In this document: positions 46,050-55,855 of the stretch, one piece after another | How positions within the stretch are numbered: position 1 is the first letter of the stretch | Layout of the letters: every line of letters starts with the position of its first letter | Source: Cylicocyclus nassatus | Lineage: Eukaryota; Nematoda; Chromadorea; Rhabditida; Strongylidae | Assembly: GCA_958299035.1 (NCBI GenBank) | Contig: CATQJL010000001.1 | Span: forward strand, 17,901,433 to 17,965,432 | DNA: 64,000 nucleotides | Reading direction: 5' to 3' | Program-made: the position numbers and the translations under genes | Notes under the pieces: model-generated | The model's input: only the letters and a program-made list of their open reading frames with translations | Databases searched by the model: none | What the model was told of the DNA's origin: nothing

Positions 46050-47029
46050 TGTCCGCAATCATTGCATTTTACCAAATATGCAGCACGGTGTAGAACTTTT
46101 CATTTTCCGTAATGGAAAGCTTTTTTCTATAACAGTCTTACTATCTGAATCTCACTTAAGACACTGCGTTGGTTCAAGAGCCCAATTTGGTCATTTCGGG
46201 CATGGCAGGCCCGATCTCGACAGATCGGGCTTTGCTACCCGTTCAGGCCATGCTAAATAGCCTAACAGAAATCGCGATTTGAAAGCTCTCCCATGTCGGG
46301 GGGCCATGTTTAACGATGAAAGCGCCCGCACAGCGTGTGTTGTTGAAGACCGCCCATGGCTTTTGTCAATTACGGGGATTCGGATCGACCTCCCTTCTAG
46401 AAATTCACGCACTTCTTTGAAACACTGCCATTACTCTCTCGTCAAGTTGGTTGCTAAACTTGCTCGAATCTATTCAAAAAGTGCAAAATTTCGTTCGTAA
46501 AAATGCGAAAGCTTACATCAGTGGTAGGCAACGATCGGACTCTATATAAAACCATAGACCATTGGTGGATACTCTCTTATCAAACTCAAATCTGAACAGA
46601 TCTCGCAAGTGCTTTGAGTTACCCAACATTTTAGCACATTTTAGTACTAAAATTTTGTGAAGGGGGAAAAGATTGACCTAGATCAAGAAATTGGATGACG
46701 CTGATCAATGAGTACTATGGATAACGGTAACTCTCGCATTGTCATTTGGACCGGATGTGTCAGTAAATGGCATTGAAGATGGCACTTCTCAACATCTGTT
46801 TCTCACGGGGTGCTTCCACTAGTTGGTTGAACTTTCTACGAAGTTTTGACTTAGCATCAGATTGGATAGAGTTGCAAATCAGCCTCGATTCGCTTTCAGT
46901 CCTGCCACTGATCATTTGATAAAGATCCACCTTGCCTGGTTGGCAGAACAGCACTACACAATACGGCATTGTATTTGTGATCTCCGTGCTCACTCACCCC
47001 CTCCCCCGTGTCAACTCCCGCCCTTTAAC
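46050..47029. other. No gene recognised
   Basis: A short hairpin (GCCCGATC...GATCGGGC, 46209-46228) and open frames without motifs. The last 80 bases (GTCAACTCCCGCCCTTTAAC) resemble part of the Helitron at 24849 in the same orientation. Confidence 0.4.
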
Positions 47030-47254
47030 TCAAAGGTTGCAAATCCATATATCTATATACCAGTGCGTTACCTCTGCTTCGCAGAGGCTCGCACTGGCTC
47101 TACTATCCACATGCCTTTCTCGATTTCCCAAAATGATGGCTTTGAAACTTACCTCGCGATGCCGATCATCACGAATGAAATGTAAACAACTACTCATTCT
47201 AAAAGCTTTTTCATGCAACATCGGTGACTGTGAGAGTAAGAAAGTATTTTCCAA
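47030..47254 (-). repeat. Second copy of the translatable repeat at 41227
   Basis: Minus strand shares frame segments and GGTAAGTTTC with 41227-41440. It includes the 38-nt hairpin at 47060-47097 (CCAGTGCG...CGCACTGG) that also occurs at 17562. Confidence 0.55.
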
Positions 47255-47775
47255 AAGATTAAGTGCGATTCTGAATCAATTACTGGGGTTATAATGGCTT
47301 GATACTCGCCATAAAGATGATGACAACCGTGAGTTACATTTCTGCGCAAAAACTTTCAAACATTCCCAGGTAAAACCTTGACAAATCGACCGTCTATGCA
47401 ATTATTCCTCTTTGGCGCCAATCTTGCGTAAAGTCAACTTTTTGCTCACTTTTTGGGCTAGAGTTCATGGTTTGCGGATTTACTTGCTAAACGAAACCAT
47501 GTCTTTGGAAAAAGTCAAATTGCGGGTCCACTATGGCGCGCGAAATGCCGCGTGGATCCGTTTGGCGCACAATATCACAGGTTCCAATAATTGAGTGGGC
47601 TTAAGATTTTGCATACTTTATCTAAATGCTGATAGGGTGCTACTACCAAAATTCTAGCTCAAGACCTTTACTGAAACTCGCTCTACGAATTTCGTGACAG
47701 ACAGAGATTCACACACACACACACACACAGACAAACGTAAACAACCCTTAGCCCGTTATTATAAGTTATGATAAA
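47255..47775 (+). mobile_element. Retroposon body and tail
   Basis: Ends in an (AC)n run (47709-47728), then GACAAACGTAAACAACCCTT and a tail TTAGCCCGTTATTATAAGTT that matches the tail of 17600-17945. Between them I see no coding motif. Probably a LINE-mobilised non-autonomous element. Confidence 0.45.
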
Positions 47776-48164
47776 TAAAACTCAATCTCTGTAAATTTGT
47801 TCGTATGTAAGTATGTGGCTTATAGACTCCTTTGTTTGTGAACCGATGAGGCTGAAATTTGCTCCCCTATAAATGAGGCCAGGCGCAGAAGACAGGCTAC
47901 TTATTGCGACGATTCACTGGTCCCCTCCATTGATTTATTGATTTGTTTACTTACATCGAGGGTTCACACCAATGATGAATCATTTTCCCCACGGCCGTGT
48001 AAGTTGGGCGGTGAAGTTCATTTACATTTTTTGGCCACAAAGATCCGGTATTTCAAGTCAGCAAGAAAGACGTCACCATTTCGTGGCAATATGGAGAAGG
48101 ACGGTAAGTTTCAACGCGTTTGGGATTAGTTGCCTAATTTCCGGGCGGGACCGGGAGAGCCATC
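47776..48164 (+). mobile_element. Helitron H2, 3' end split by a MITE
   Basis: Starts with a diverged ATAAATAAAACTCAA and shares TATAGACTCCTTTGTTTGT and GGCTGAAATTTGCTCCCCTA with the Helitron at 35313. It ends with hairpin CCGGGCGGGACCGGG, AGAGCCAT and CTA; the final G of CTAG is at 48376, beyond a MITE. The next Helitron begins immediately after that G. Confidence 0.75.
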
Positions 48165-48166
48165 TA

Positions 48167-48373
48167 CAGTCTGCTCCAATCGGGATCAGGCCGAACCGTC
48201 GGCGTGAATTTGCGCGCTCGTAGCGCTAGCAGTCTGCGCTGCATGTGCGCGCTGTCGGAGAGAGCAAAAGGACTGGAGAGAGAGCAGAGAAGCAGGCCGT
48301 GGGCATGACCGCGAACTCTAGCGACGCAGTCCATCCATGCCAATTTTGGCCTGGTTGAGATTGGGGCAGACTG
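48167..48373. mobile_element. TA-inserted MITE, 207 bp
   Basis: TA flanks at 48165-48166 and 48374-48375. Ends CAGTCTGCTCCAATC and, complement, CAGTCTGCCCCAATCTC, extending to CAGGCC. GC-rich core with repeated GCGCGCT. Inserted inside the CTAG end of Helitron H2. Confidence 0.82.
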
Positions 48374-48376
48374 TAG

Positions 48377-48690
48377 TCTATATGTAAAAACTCAAAGTTG
48401 TGAGTTTAGAGGCGTGCACTGTAAAAACCCGCGCCGCTCAACCGATTCAGCTGAAACTTTGCACACTACGTTTTCGACCCCTGCGCAAATGATAGGCTAC
48501 TTTTTGCGTCGATTTGTTGGGTTCTTCTATCGATTTATTCATTTGTTTACGTTTTTCTAAGGAATTGAGAGCTTATCATGTCTAACCAAGCATTTTTCCA
48601 TTGTCATGTAAAGAGGGCAGTGAAGCTCATTTTCACTTCGGGATCACGAAGACGCGGTTTCGAAGCGGATGTCCCAAGGTAAGTGATACA
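48377..48690 (+). mobile_element. Helitron H3, 3' end missing
   Basis: Begins TCTATATGTAAAAACTCAAA directly after the CTAG of H2. Runs parallel to H4 (CCGATTCAGCTGAAACTTTG, GACAGGCTACTTTTTGCGTC-like) but passes into H4 after CCCAAGGTAAGTGATACA without a 3' hairpin. Confidence 0.75.
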
Positions 48691-49116
48691 TCTATATATA
48701 TAAAACTCAAAATTGTGAGTTCGGAGGCTATGTGCGTTATAGAAACGCGCGCCGTTCAACCGATTCAGCTGAAACTTTGCACACATACGGTTACGACCCC
48801 TGCGCAGATGACAGGCTACTTTTTGCGTCGATTTACTGGGTCCTTCTATCGATTTATTGATTCGTTTACGTTTTACTAAAGAGATCAAGGCTTATCATGT
48901 TTAACCAAGCATTTTTTCATTGTCATGTAAAGGAGAGCGGTGAAGTTCATTTCTACCTCAGGATCACGAGGATGCAGTGAACCGAAGCGGGCGCTGCAAG
49001 GTAGGTCATTCATATGAAAAAACGGGGGGGGGGATTGTAGTGCGGTAGTTTTGCTGGCAACCGCACCATCTACTTCACCTGTACGATACCCGGGCTGGAT
49101 CGGGGAAGCCAACTAG
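48691..49116 (+). mobile_element. Helitron H4
   Basis: Starts TCTATATATATAAAACTCAA after an A. Ends with CCCGGGCTGGATCGGGG, AAGCCAA and CTAG (49113-49116) before a T. Contains a run of 10 G at 49024-49033. Non-autonomous. Confidence 0.82.
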
Positions 49117-49190
49117 TAATATATAAGAGGGGGGAGGGGCTTGCAGTGCAGGTGAACAATGGCCCGGGCTGGACCGGGAAAGCCAACTAG
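49117..49190 (+). mobile_element. Second Helitron 3' end (H5)
   Basis: Seventy-four bases ending in another complete terminus: CCCGGGCTGGACCGGG, AAAGCCAA and CTAG. It lacks its own 5' end. Confidence 0.75.
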
Positions 49191-50143
49191 TCTCTGTATA
49201 TAAGCAAAGTTTGTGAGTAAGTATGTTTGCGTAAAGTATGTGTCGAATAGAAATCTTTGTAAGTCAACGGAGAAGCGCCAAATTTTGCACACATATCTTT
49301 TCTACCCCTGCGCGCACGTAAGCTACCTCTTGCAGCAGTTCGCTCAGTTCTTCTATCGATTTGTTGATTTTGAGCACTGCACTTTACAGTGAAAATGAAG
49401 TCTTAGGGTGCCTTCATACTGCGCCGGCAACCACCGCTAGCAGCCCGTAGCAGCCGCTAGCAGCTCAAGCATATGCTGGCCGTTTTTGTCATAGTAGTGC
49501 AAAATCATCAAATTCTTACTACTTTGAGTGCGCTCGCCCACGCTCTTAATCTTCCATTTTCCTTCTTCCTATTGCGGCTAATGTGCAGCTGCACCTCACA
49601 CATTACAGAGTTATTCAGGGTAAGTACCGGCCAAGGATATGATTAAAGCGGAACCATACTTAAAAAGTAAACAAATAGCACGCCTGCAGCAACTGGAGCA
49701 TCCAAAGTCAGAAGAAATCACACAGCAAAAAAACTTTGGCGGAATATGGTTCAACTGCGAGAGGAAAACTACTGTGCACCAATAGGATGACCAATATACG
49801 GCAATAAGATAATAACAACAATGGACTCAAGTATATGATGTATGAGATCGAATTGCGACAAAAGGAAGGAAAAAGCGTGAAAGATGGAGAGCGTGGCGGG
49901 CACACTCAGAGTAGTAAGAATTCAATGATTTTGCGTTTTTATGACAAAAGCGACCAGCGGCTGCTGTGAGCTGGTACGGCTGCCAGCGGTGCTGCCGACG
50001 CGGTATGAAGGTACTTTTATTAGTCGTTATCAGATCTTGCACAGCCGCTATCAATCTTGCACATTTTGATGTAAACGATGGGAGTAAACCTCATTTTCAC
50101 ACGCGATGAGGAGGATGCGGCTTTTGGACGGGGCGGATTGAAG
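49191..50143 (+). mobile_element. Helitron H6, interrupted by a MITE
   Basis: Starts TCTCTGTATATAAGCAAAG directly after the CTAG of H5. It follows H3/H4 to 49405, resumes at 50017 beyond a 611-bp insertion, and matches H3/H4 again through CTCATTTTCAC and GGATGCGG to a GAAG|GTATG site. I could not identify its 3' terminus. Confidence 0.65.
49406..50016. mobile_element. Harbinger-like TIR element, 611 bp
   Basis: TTA at 49403-49405 and 50017-50019. Left end GGGTGCCTTCATACTGCGCC, right end complement AAGTACCTTCATACCGCGTC. Subterminal CCGCTAGCAGCC words repeat on both sides. Related to the ends at 4344 and 23447. No transposase. Confidence 0.7.
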
Positions 50144-50335
50144 GTATGCCCTCGATTGGAGTCATTTCAAAGTCGCTTCGTATAAGAGCACACATTGGTA
50201 GGCATGGATCCTGTGCAGGACCCATTTTTAGATTGTTTGTTGACAACTTATCTTTTTTCGCAGCTCTTAGTTGATGTACCGCCACGCGGTGTTGCACTAC
50301 GGATGTCAAGTGGTGCAATTGCGAAAGGTGGCTAA
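50078..50335 (+). CDS. Putative two-exon ORF, 45 aa, at the Helitron edge
   Basis: ATG at 50078 opens a 22-codon exon (with FTRDEEDAAFGRGG) ending GAAG before GTATGC at 50144. A pyrimidine-rich tract and TTTTTTCGCAG precede exon 2 (50264), which continues in the same phase (LLVDVPPRGVALRM...) to TAA at 50333-50335. Intron 120 nt. The exon 1 segment has relatives in Helitrons H3 and H4, also followed by GTAAGT or GTAGGT, but in those copies the frame differs. It could be a captured exon or chance splice-like sites; function unknown. Confidence 0.3.
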
Positions 50336-50429
50336 AGTGACCAAATCGCATACTGCAGGTTAAACAAAAAGAAAAGCAAGCAGAAAGTAAGGTTAGATCC
50401 TGCAAAGGATGAGAAAGGAGGATAGAAAA

Positions 50430-51327
50430 GCGCGAAGAATTCTAGCGCCGCAGGAGAATTGTAATTCACGGCATTTCTGAGCTATCACCTGGCACTCTCC
50501 TTCGATAAAGCAAGCTGATGTCGAGAGTAAAGTTTCTGAAATAATGGATGCACTCTACATAGAGATCCGCCCTGTGGCTATCTATAGAATGGGTAATGCT
50601 TCTGAAAGGAAACCACGGCTTAACAAGGTCGACAAGGTGCTTCCCTCCAGAACACACTCTCTCAAGATACTTAGCAAAGCAAAACTTCTGCGCAGTAACC
50701 CTCGTTTTTCAAGTATATTCGTACGGCCTAGTCTAATTACTGACGAGCGCAAAAGGCATTTCGAGTTACATAAGGTTGCACGGGAAAAATAAGGCCCTGG
50801 GCTATAAAGCTTATGTGATCTACCGTGGAGAGCTAGTGAAGGTCACTGACATCCAAAAATCTTCAAGGCAGGGCCTACATCAAGAAAAAAACTAAAAGAT
50901 TCGCATGGTCCCAGTAAGATTAGTTGTATTCTTCTCAATGCCCGTAGCTTTGTGAATAAAATCAGTGCTCTTCAGTTTCTCCTCTTCAATGATAAACCAG
51001 ACATCGTATGTATAACTGAAACATGGCTCACCCCTGCCATCGAGTCTTCTGAATTGTGCCCCAATTTTCCATATAGAATTTTTCGTAAGGATCGACTCAA
51101 TAAATTTGGTGGCGGGCTATGTATTTTTGTTCGTGATAACATTCTATCTATGTGAGATATTATCAATGTCTATAGTAGGCTAATTTGATGTACTTTCCAT
51201 CAAAGTATATGGTTTGCAATTCGAATGTACTCTTGTTTTTGTTTATCGTCCTTCTTCTTCTTCAGCCGATGATGTTCTCGTCTCATAGATTTTTTATTAT
51301 TTGCGTTTCTCATCAGAATATGGTTCT
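50430..51327 (+). pseudogene. CR1-like LINE, ORF1 remnant and endonuclease start
   Basis: Pieces in order: RRIVIHGISELSP (50450), RPVAIYRMGNASERKPRLNK (50570-50630) and FVRPSLITDERKRH, typical of the C-terminal part of LINE ORF1 proteins in this clade. The endonuclease start follows: DIVCITETWLTP, FRKDRLNKFGGGLCIFVRD (51000-51145), and ECTLVFVYRPSSSSADD (51225-51280). Several stops and frameshifts. The element is then cut at 51327 by the BEL/Pao insertion and resumes at 56572. Confidence 0.75.
51323..51327. repeat. Target-site duplication GTTCT, left copy
   Basis: Abuts the LTR; the same five bases lie at 56572-56576. Confidence 0.9.
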
Positions 51328-52040
51328 TGTGGCGACTCGGTGGGCTTTTGCACCTAGATGTAACCCGAGGCCTGATGCTCGCCCGATACTAAGTGACGTA
51401 CCTAGCCTACTGCGCACCTAACGCGCGACCAAAGGAACATGAGAAAATTTAAGTGATTTATCCTTATGGCACTACACTACAATTAGAAATAGACAAAAAT
51501 GCTAAACTAAAAACAAATTACTACACCACTACTAAAGAAACACGGGACGAGGGCCCGTCCCATGCTACCGATGCGCGTCTGCAAGCATTCTCAAAAATAC
51601 CTGAGGCTTCCGAGGTTTCGCGCAACAAATCCACCGCGCAACGCCAAGGTGTAGACGACAGCACGTCCGCTCCTGCTCCTGTAGATAATTTCCGGTTAAT
51701 ACTAGGCGCGTCGACTTGCGCTAACAAAAAAGGAATTCGTTCTCCAATCCAAAAGACATCCGGCTCAACAGCTTTTTCAAAAAAGGACAGGAGCATGGCG
51801 GCTGAAACGTAATTCGAACAAGATATTCAAAATCAATCAATAAGACGAAGGCGAACAAGGCACCCAAGTGAGGCGCCGCCGCTTTATATAGCCTGGCTGG
51901 CAACGAGCCAATTAAGGAGAAATCCGGAGACGATCGCGGCAACACGCGTCTCGGCTACCGTAATCGCCGCCGGATAGCGCGGTAACCGATTCCCTCGGCC
52001 TCCGTACTTCGAGGAGCGCCTTGCATCGCGAGACGCGACA
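51328..52040 (-). repeat. 3' LTR of element 2
   Basis: 713 bp. On the minus strand it begins TGTCGCGTCTCGCGATGC and ends CGAGTCGCCACA. Nearly identical to 55856-56571. Confidence 0.92.
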
Positions 52041-52055
52041 CTCCCCCCCCCCCCC
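52041..52055 (-). promoter_or_regulatory. Polypurine tract of element 2
   Basis: On the minus strand a run of 13 G followed by AG directly precedes the 3' LTR, the place and composition expected for the plus-strand primer. Confidence 0.75.
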
Positions 52056-52938
52056 GAAAATCTGGACCATTCTCTTGGTATAAGCAAGACAAACACAGCT
52101 CCATTTGACCAGGCGTTACGAAATGATGGAACGGTACTGCAACACATGATCTTTACATGGTCAACGAGCGATAGAAAAAAAGCATACTTACTATACAAAG
52201 TTTGTGGTAAGACGGAAAGATTCAGCATACAGCCACACACCTCAAAACCCTACAAAGCGCGCACCTAAACGAAACATGAGGACGCTTACTGCCGATGTTC
52301 AGGGCGCAAGGATAAAAACTCTCCCCCTTGATATGGGGCCAAATGTATCTACGTGCAAGGAACTCTAGAACTGCAGCCACACTATGCTGTTTTTCAGTAG
52401 CAAAAACGCAAAATCGTAAAAACTGCTGCCATATGGATGTAGTCCAGCTTCTCACGACCACAGTAAATAGCTGGAAGCAAATGCGCGCAAGCTGCATTTT
52501 ATGTAGCGCGTGATCAAAATGTGGACTAGGTAAAGCAGCATGCGTAATGCTAAAGACGTGTTTGGAGCGCAGCTGAAAGTGAGATCCCTGCTACGCGCGA
52601 CAGTCCGGGTACGAAGCAAAGAAAGTAAAACGAGTAAAAGATTGGAAAACAAATTATAAGCTCATCTGAGTATCATCCTGCGATAGCGCAACCGAGAGCC
52701 ACCTGTATTGGGCGTAAGAGTGGATGAGAGACGGTTCAACGTAACAGCTCGAGCAGGCAATGGACTGGCAGGAAGGCAAGGGTGACCTGAATTTTGAACA
52801 CAAAAGGGGAAAAAGTTGAAAGGTAACAAGGAAAAAGGAAAACACATAGGAAACTAAATGATTTAACTAATTCTATACTTGAAAAGAGTAACAAATATTA
52901 GTTCAGCATTAATGGTTCGCCTTTACTTTCCTCAGTGG
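52056..52938 (-). other. Pol-less region between gag and 3' LTR, element 2
   Basis: No protease, RT, RNase H or integrase motif in any frame. Short open frames only. Confidence 0.6.
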
Positions 52939-55200
52939 TCATTTGCTCTCGTGCGTCGCTGTCGAAGAGGAGGCTTCCGGGTAGGTAGGCTGCTGGTTCA
53001 TACAGATGGAGCTCTGAGAGACGGGAGGCGCGCTAGACGATCGTAGAATGGAACCTGCACGTCTTGTGCTGGGTGGATACTTTCGGCGCCCGGATGACGA
53101 AGGCGACCTTGACTTGCTTACACTCGGCGAAGGTGTGCGTGAACTGTGTTGTACCCGACAACAGTTACACGCTTCTTCCTCGAACTGGACGCGTCTAGGC
53201 GGTACATGGTAATAGGTAGATGTCGATGGCCTGTAACAAGACGCTCGTGGTCTATCAATGCAGAGGGCAGGATGGTGAGCTCTGCCACATCCGCACGTAG
53301 GTGCTGAACAAAATCTGCACTGATGACCTTGATTCAAGCACAACCAACAAAGTCCACTTTCGTTAGCAATTGCTCTGCGTTGTGTGACGCTAGTTACTTC
53401 GAAGCAGTTCTCAGGTGGGTGTCCTTCCTGCTCGCAGAAGACGCAACGATATACTTGGTGTTGTGGTAGACGTGTTGGACTGCGCGACGAGCGTCGCGAA
53501 TAGTATGGTGTTGGCGGTCGACTTCTCACGAAATGGTATCGAGGTGGTGAACGTACGCTGCGCGAGCAAGTTAGACAAGATGACTGATCGTATGAGGATG
53601 CACTCGGCTGCTTACTAGGATACCTGGGCGGGAAAGAGAACTTTGACGAACTGCAGAGTCGGAGTTATATGTCGCATAATACTCTGGGACGAAATCTTCT
53701 ATCTTCTCTTGCTGATCACATCATCAAGGGCTGCCAATAATTCATCAACCGTCCACATCGGATCTCCCTTCTTCTTCAGTTCGCCAACTTTCTCGCACGT
53801 ATGGCGTGAGAACTTCGAACGGATGGTCTTCAGTACGGCGATAAAGCGAGACTCCTCGTTGAGTCTTTTCATCTGGGCCCAGGTTGTCTTAGGCCCCGGT
53901 CAGACTTCATGCGACTTAATCGTCGCGATCTAATCGCCAAGGTTTCCATTCATTTTCAATTCACATTCAAAAATTTCCGGCTGAAAAAGTAGCACAACCG
54001 AATGCAAGTTGATCGGCATGATGTTGTAACAGTTGTCTCGTCGCGATTCAGTCGCGACGATCAAATCGCGTGAAGTCTGCCCGGGGCCTTATACTGCACA
54101 GAGTGGTGCGCTGAGAAGTAGCACTATCTCTTGCGCGTGCCTGTTGCTTGAGCTTCTCCCAGAGACGATTGCGAAGGAGCTCGGGTATGCTATAAGTGCT
54201 CTCGATGATGCGTACTGCTTCCGCGTAATCCTCTTCATTAGGTTCGAAGTCCGCGATGATCTCAGCTGCTTCTCCCTTCATGCGCGACTGAAGGTACATA
54301 AACTTGAACGAAAGGGTACACTGGTGTTGTTGTGCATAGCCTTCTTCAACATACTCCAAAATGCGAGGAATTTGGCGATGTCGCCATGAAATGCTGGAAT
54401 ATCATACGCGGGTATGGTGAACGACTGCTCCAAGAGGGAGGATGCGGGACTAAGGACGAGGATGGGTTAGTAGTTTGGGGGTTAGGATGTGGCAAAGTGA
54501 TGGGGATCCCAGGGGGTTGGGGTTTGCAGAAAGAATGGGGTCCGTTGATGGGTTGCCCGGGGGAATGCCAGATCCAAGAGGAGGTTGTGAGAAATGCTCA
54601 CCCTGTGTTGGGATCGCAGAGTTGCTCGCAGTGGGGTGAACAGCAGGCGCGACTGATAAGGGATTAGATGGACGATCCTGCTCCGGCGGATGGGTAACAC
54701 GCTCGACATCGGCATCTTGCGCGAGCTGCTGGTTGGGGGCAGAGGGTTGAAGGGTGTTAGAAGATGTTGGTGACAGGTTCGAGTTGGGGGTAGGCATGGG
54801 CGCAATCGAAGAAACGTGACGATCGTAGAGCATATCCGCATTAGGCAGGAGTTTGATCTCATTACCCAAACGGTCACGCAGAGTGTCTGCCTCATCCAAG
54901 AGATCATCCATCTCACTGGAGTCCCAGTGCGCGAGAATCTCCTGGAGAAGGGAAAACTCTCTATGCTCGTCTGGATTTTGAATGAGCAAACTCCTCAGCC
55001 TTCTCCCGCTGGCTGCGTAAGGAAGAAGCAGCGCGACTGATCAAAGAAAATAAGTTCGAAAGAAAACGAATATGATTTTTAACAAGTTCGTAGTCCTTGC
55101 CTGGCTCGAATGTAGGGCTTTCCATAACAAGATTGGCCTGTTCGACCTCCGCGATCTTTTTGCGCAGTCTGTTAGCCGCTTTCGTAAGTTGAGGGCAAGT
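52939..55200 (-). pseudogene. gag: Broken BEL/Pao-type gag of element 2
   Basis: On the minus strand: a Lys/Arg-rich helical N-terminus (RLRKKIAEVEQ, 55170), a frameshift near 54985, then a Ser/Pro-rich linker (54450-54989). The capsid-like block follows (IPAFHGDIAKFLAFW near 54395 and FMYLQSRMKGEAAEIIADF in 54048-54359), cut by a MITE (53892-54088), and resumes with FSRHTCEKVGEL. The last open part (53529-52939, 196 codons) has three zinc knuckles: C29/C32/H37/C42, C61/C64/H69/C74, and C79/C81/H85-H86/C90, followed by a Ser/Arg-rich tail. Domain order matches the intact Gag of element 1. Frameshifts plus the MITE make it non-functional. Confidence 0.82.
53892..54088. mobile_element. Harbinger-type MITE, copy 2, inside gag
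   Basis: 197 bp between TTA duplications (53889-53891 and 54089-54091). Ends GGCCCCGGTCAGACTTCATG and, complement, GGCCCCGGGCAGACTTCACG. Opposite orientation to 42065-42266. It must be younger than element 2. Confidence 0.9.
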
Positions 55201-55837
55201 AGTTGAACAAGGTGGTCAAGAAGGGACAGAACGTTCCCCGTAGAGCGACGCGAATAACACATGAACAAAGCAAAACGGCTGCATACCAGAAAGAACTACC
55301 TGAAGCCATGGGTATGGGATTGTTGCAGTGGCCTCTCCCTTCGGATGTCCCTATGACGGTTTTCCCCTACAGCGAATTAGCCCCTGCGGATACCCCTGCG
55401 AAATTCTTGCCCCTGCGGCTAAAAGGTCAGAACAACGACCTCACACCAATCCAGATAGCCCTTCCGAATCCACCGCCATACCAGTATAGGACAGTGCGCT
55501 GGGCCCTGGGGATCATAGTTGGAAAGTTGCTGCCACCAACTACCACTAAGTCACCCCGCGCACTGGCTACACTCTGCGCGGCTGCAATGCTATGTGTTAT
55601 CTGTGACCTAAATGACCACGAATCGCATGCCCTGTCCAACTACTTTCCTGATGTTAGACTAGGTGCGGAGCGTGGTAGACTACGGGATCGTTACGCACGC
55701 ATGGGGGATGGGATAGCTAAGAACTGCGCTACTACTGCGCGAAAACCTGCTGAGATGTTACCTACCCATCGCGACTTAGGAACGCGGCTACCCAAACAAA
55801 AACCCACACGCGGACGGAATACCGCATCCACCATGCG
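55201..55837 (-). other. Leader region of element 2
   Basis: Between the primer site and gag on the minus strand. A long frame on the opposite strand (55203-55949, 248 codons) crosses into the LTR; I see no motif in it. Confidence 0.5.
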
Positions 55838-55855
55838 CTCGGCGTCGATGCACCA
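55838..55855 (-). promoter_or_regulatory. Primer-binding site of element 2, tRNA-Gly type
   Basis: Minus strand TGGTGCATCGACGCCGAG directly follows the 5' LTR. The first ten bases equal those of element 1. Confidence 0.72.

Noticed and set aside
47709..47728. (AC)n run as a regulatory site
   Set aside because: A simple microsatellite near a retroposon tail; nothing suggests regulation.
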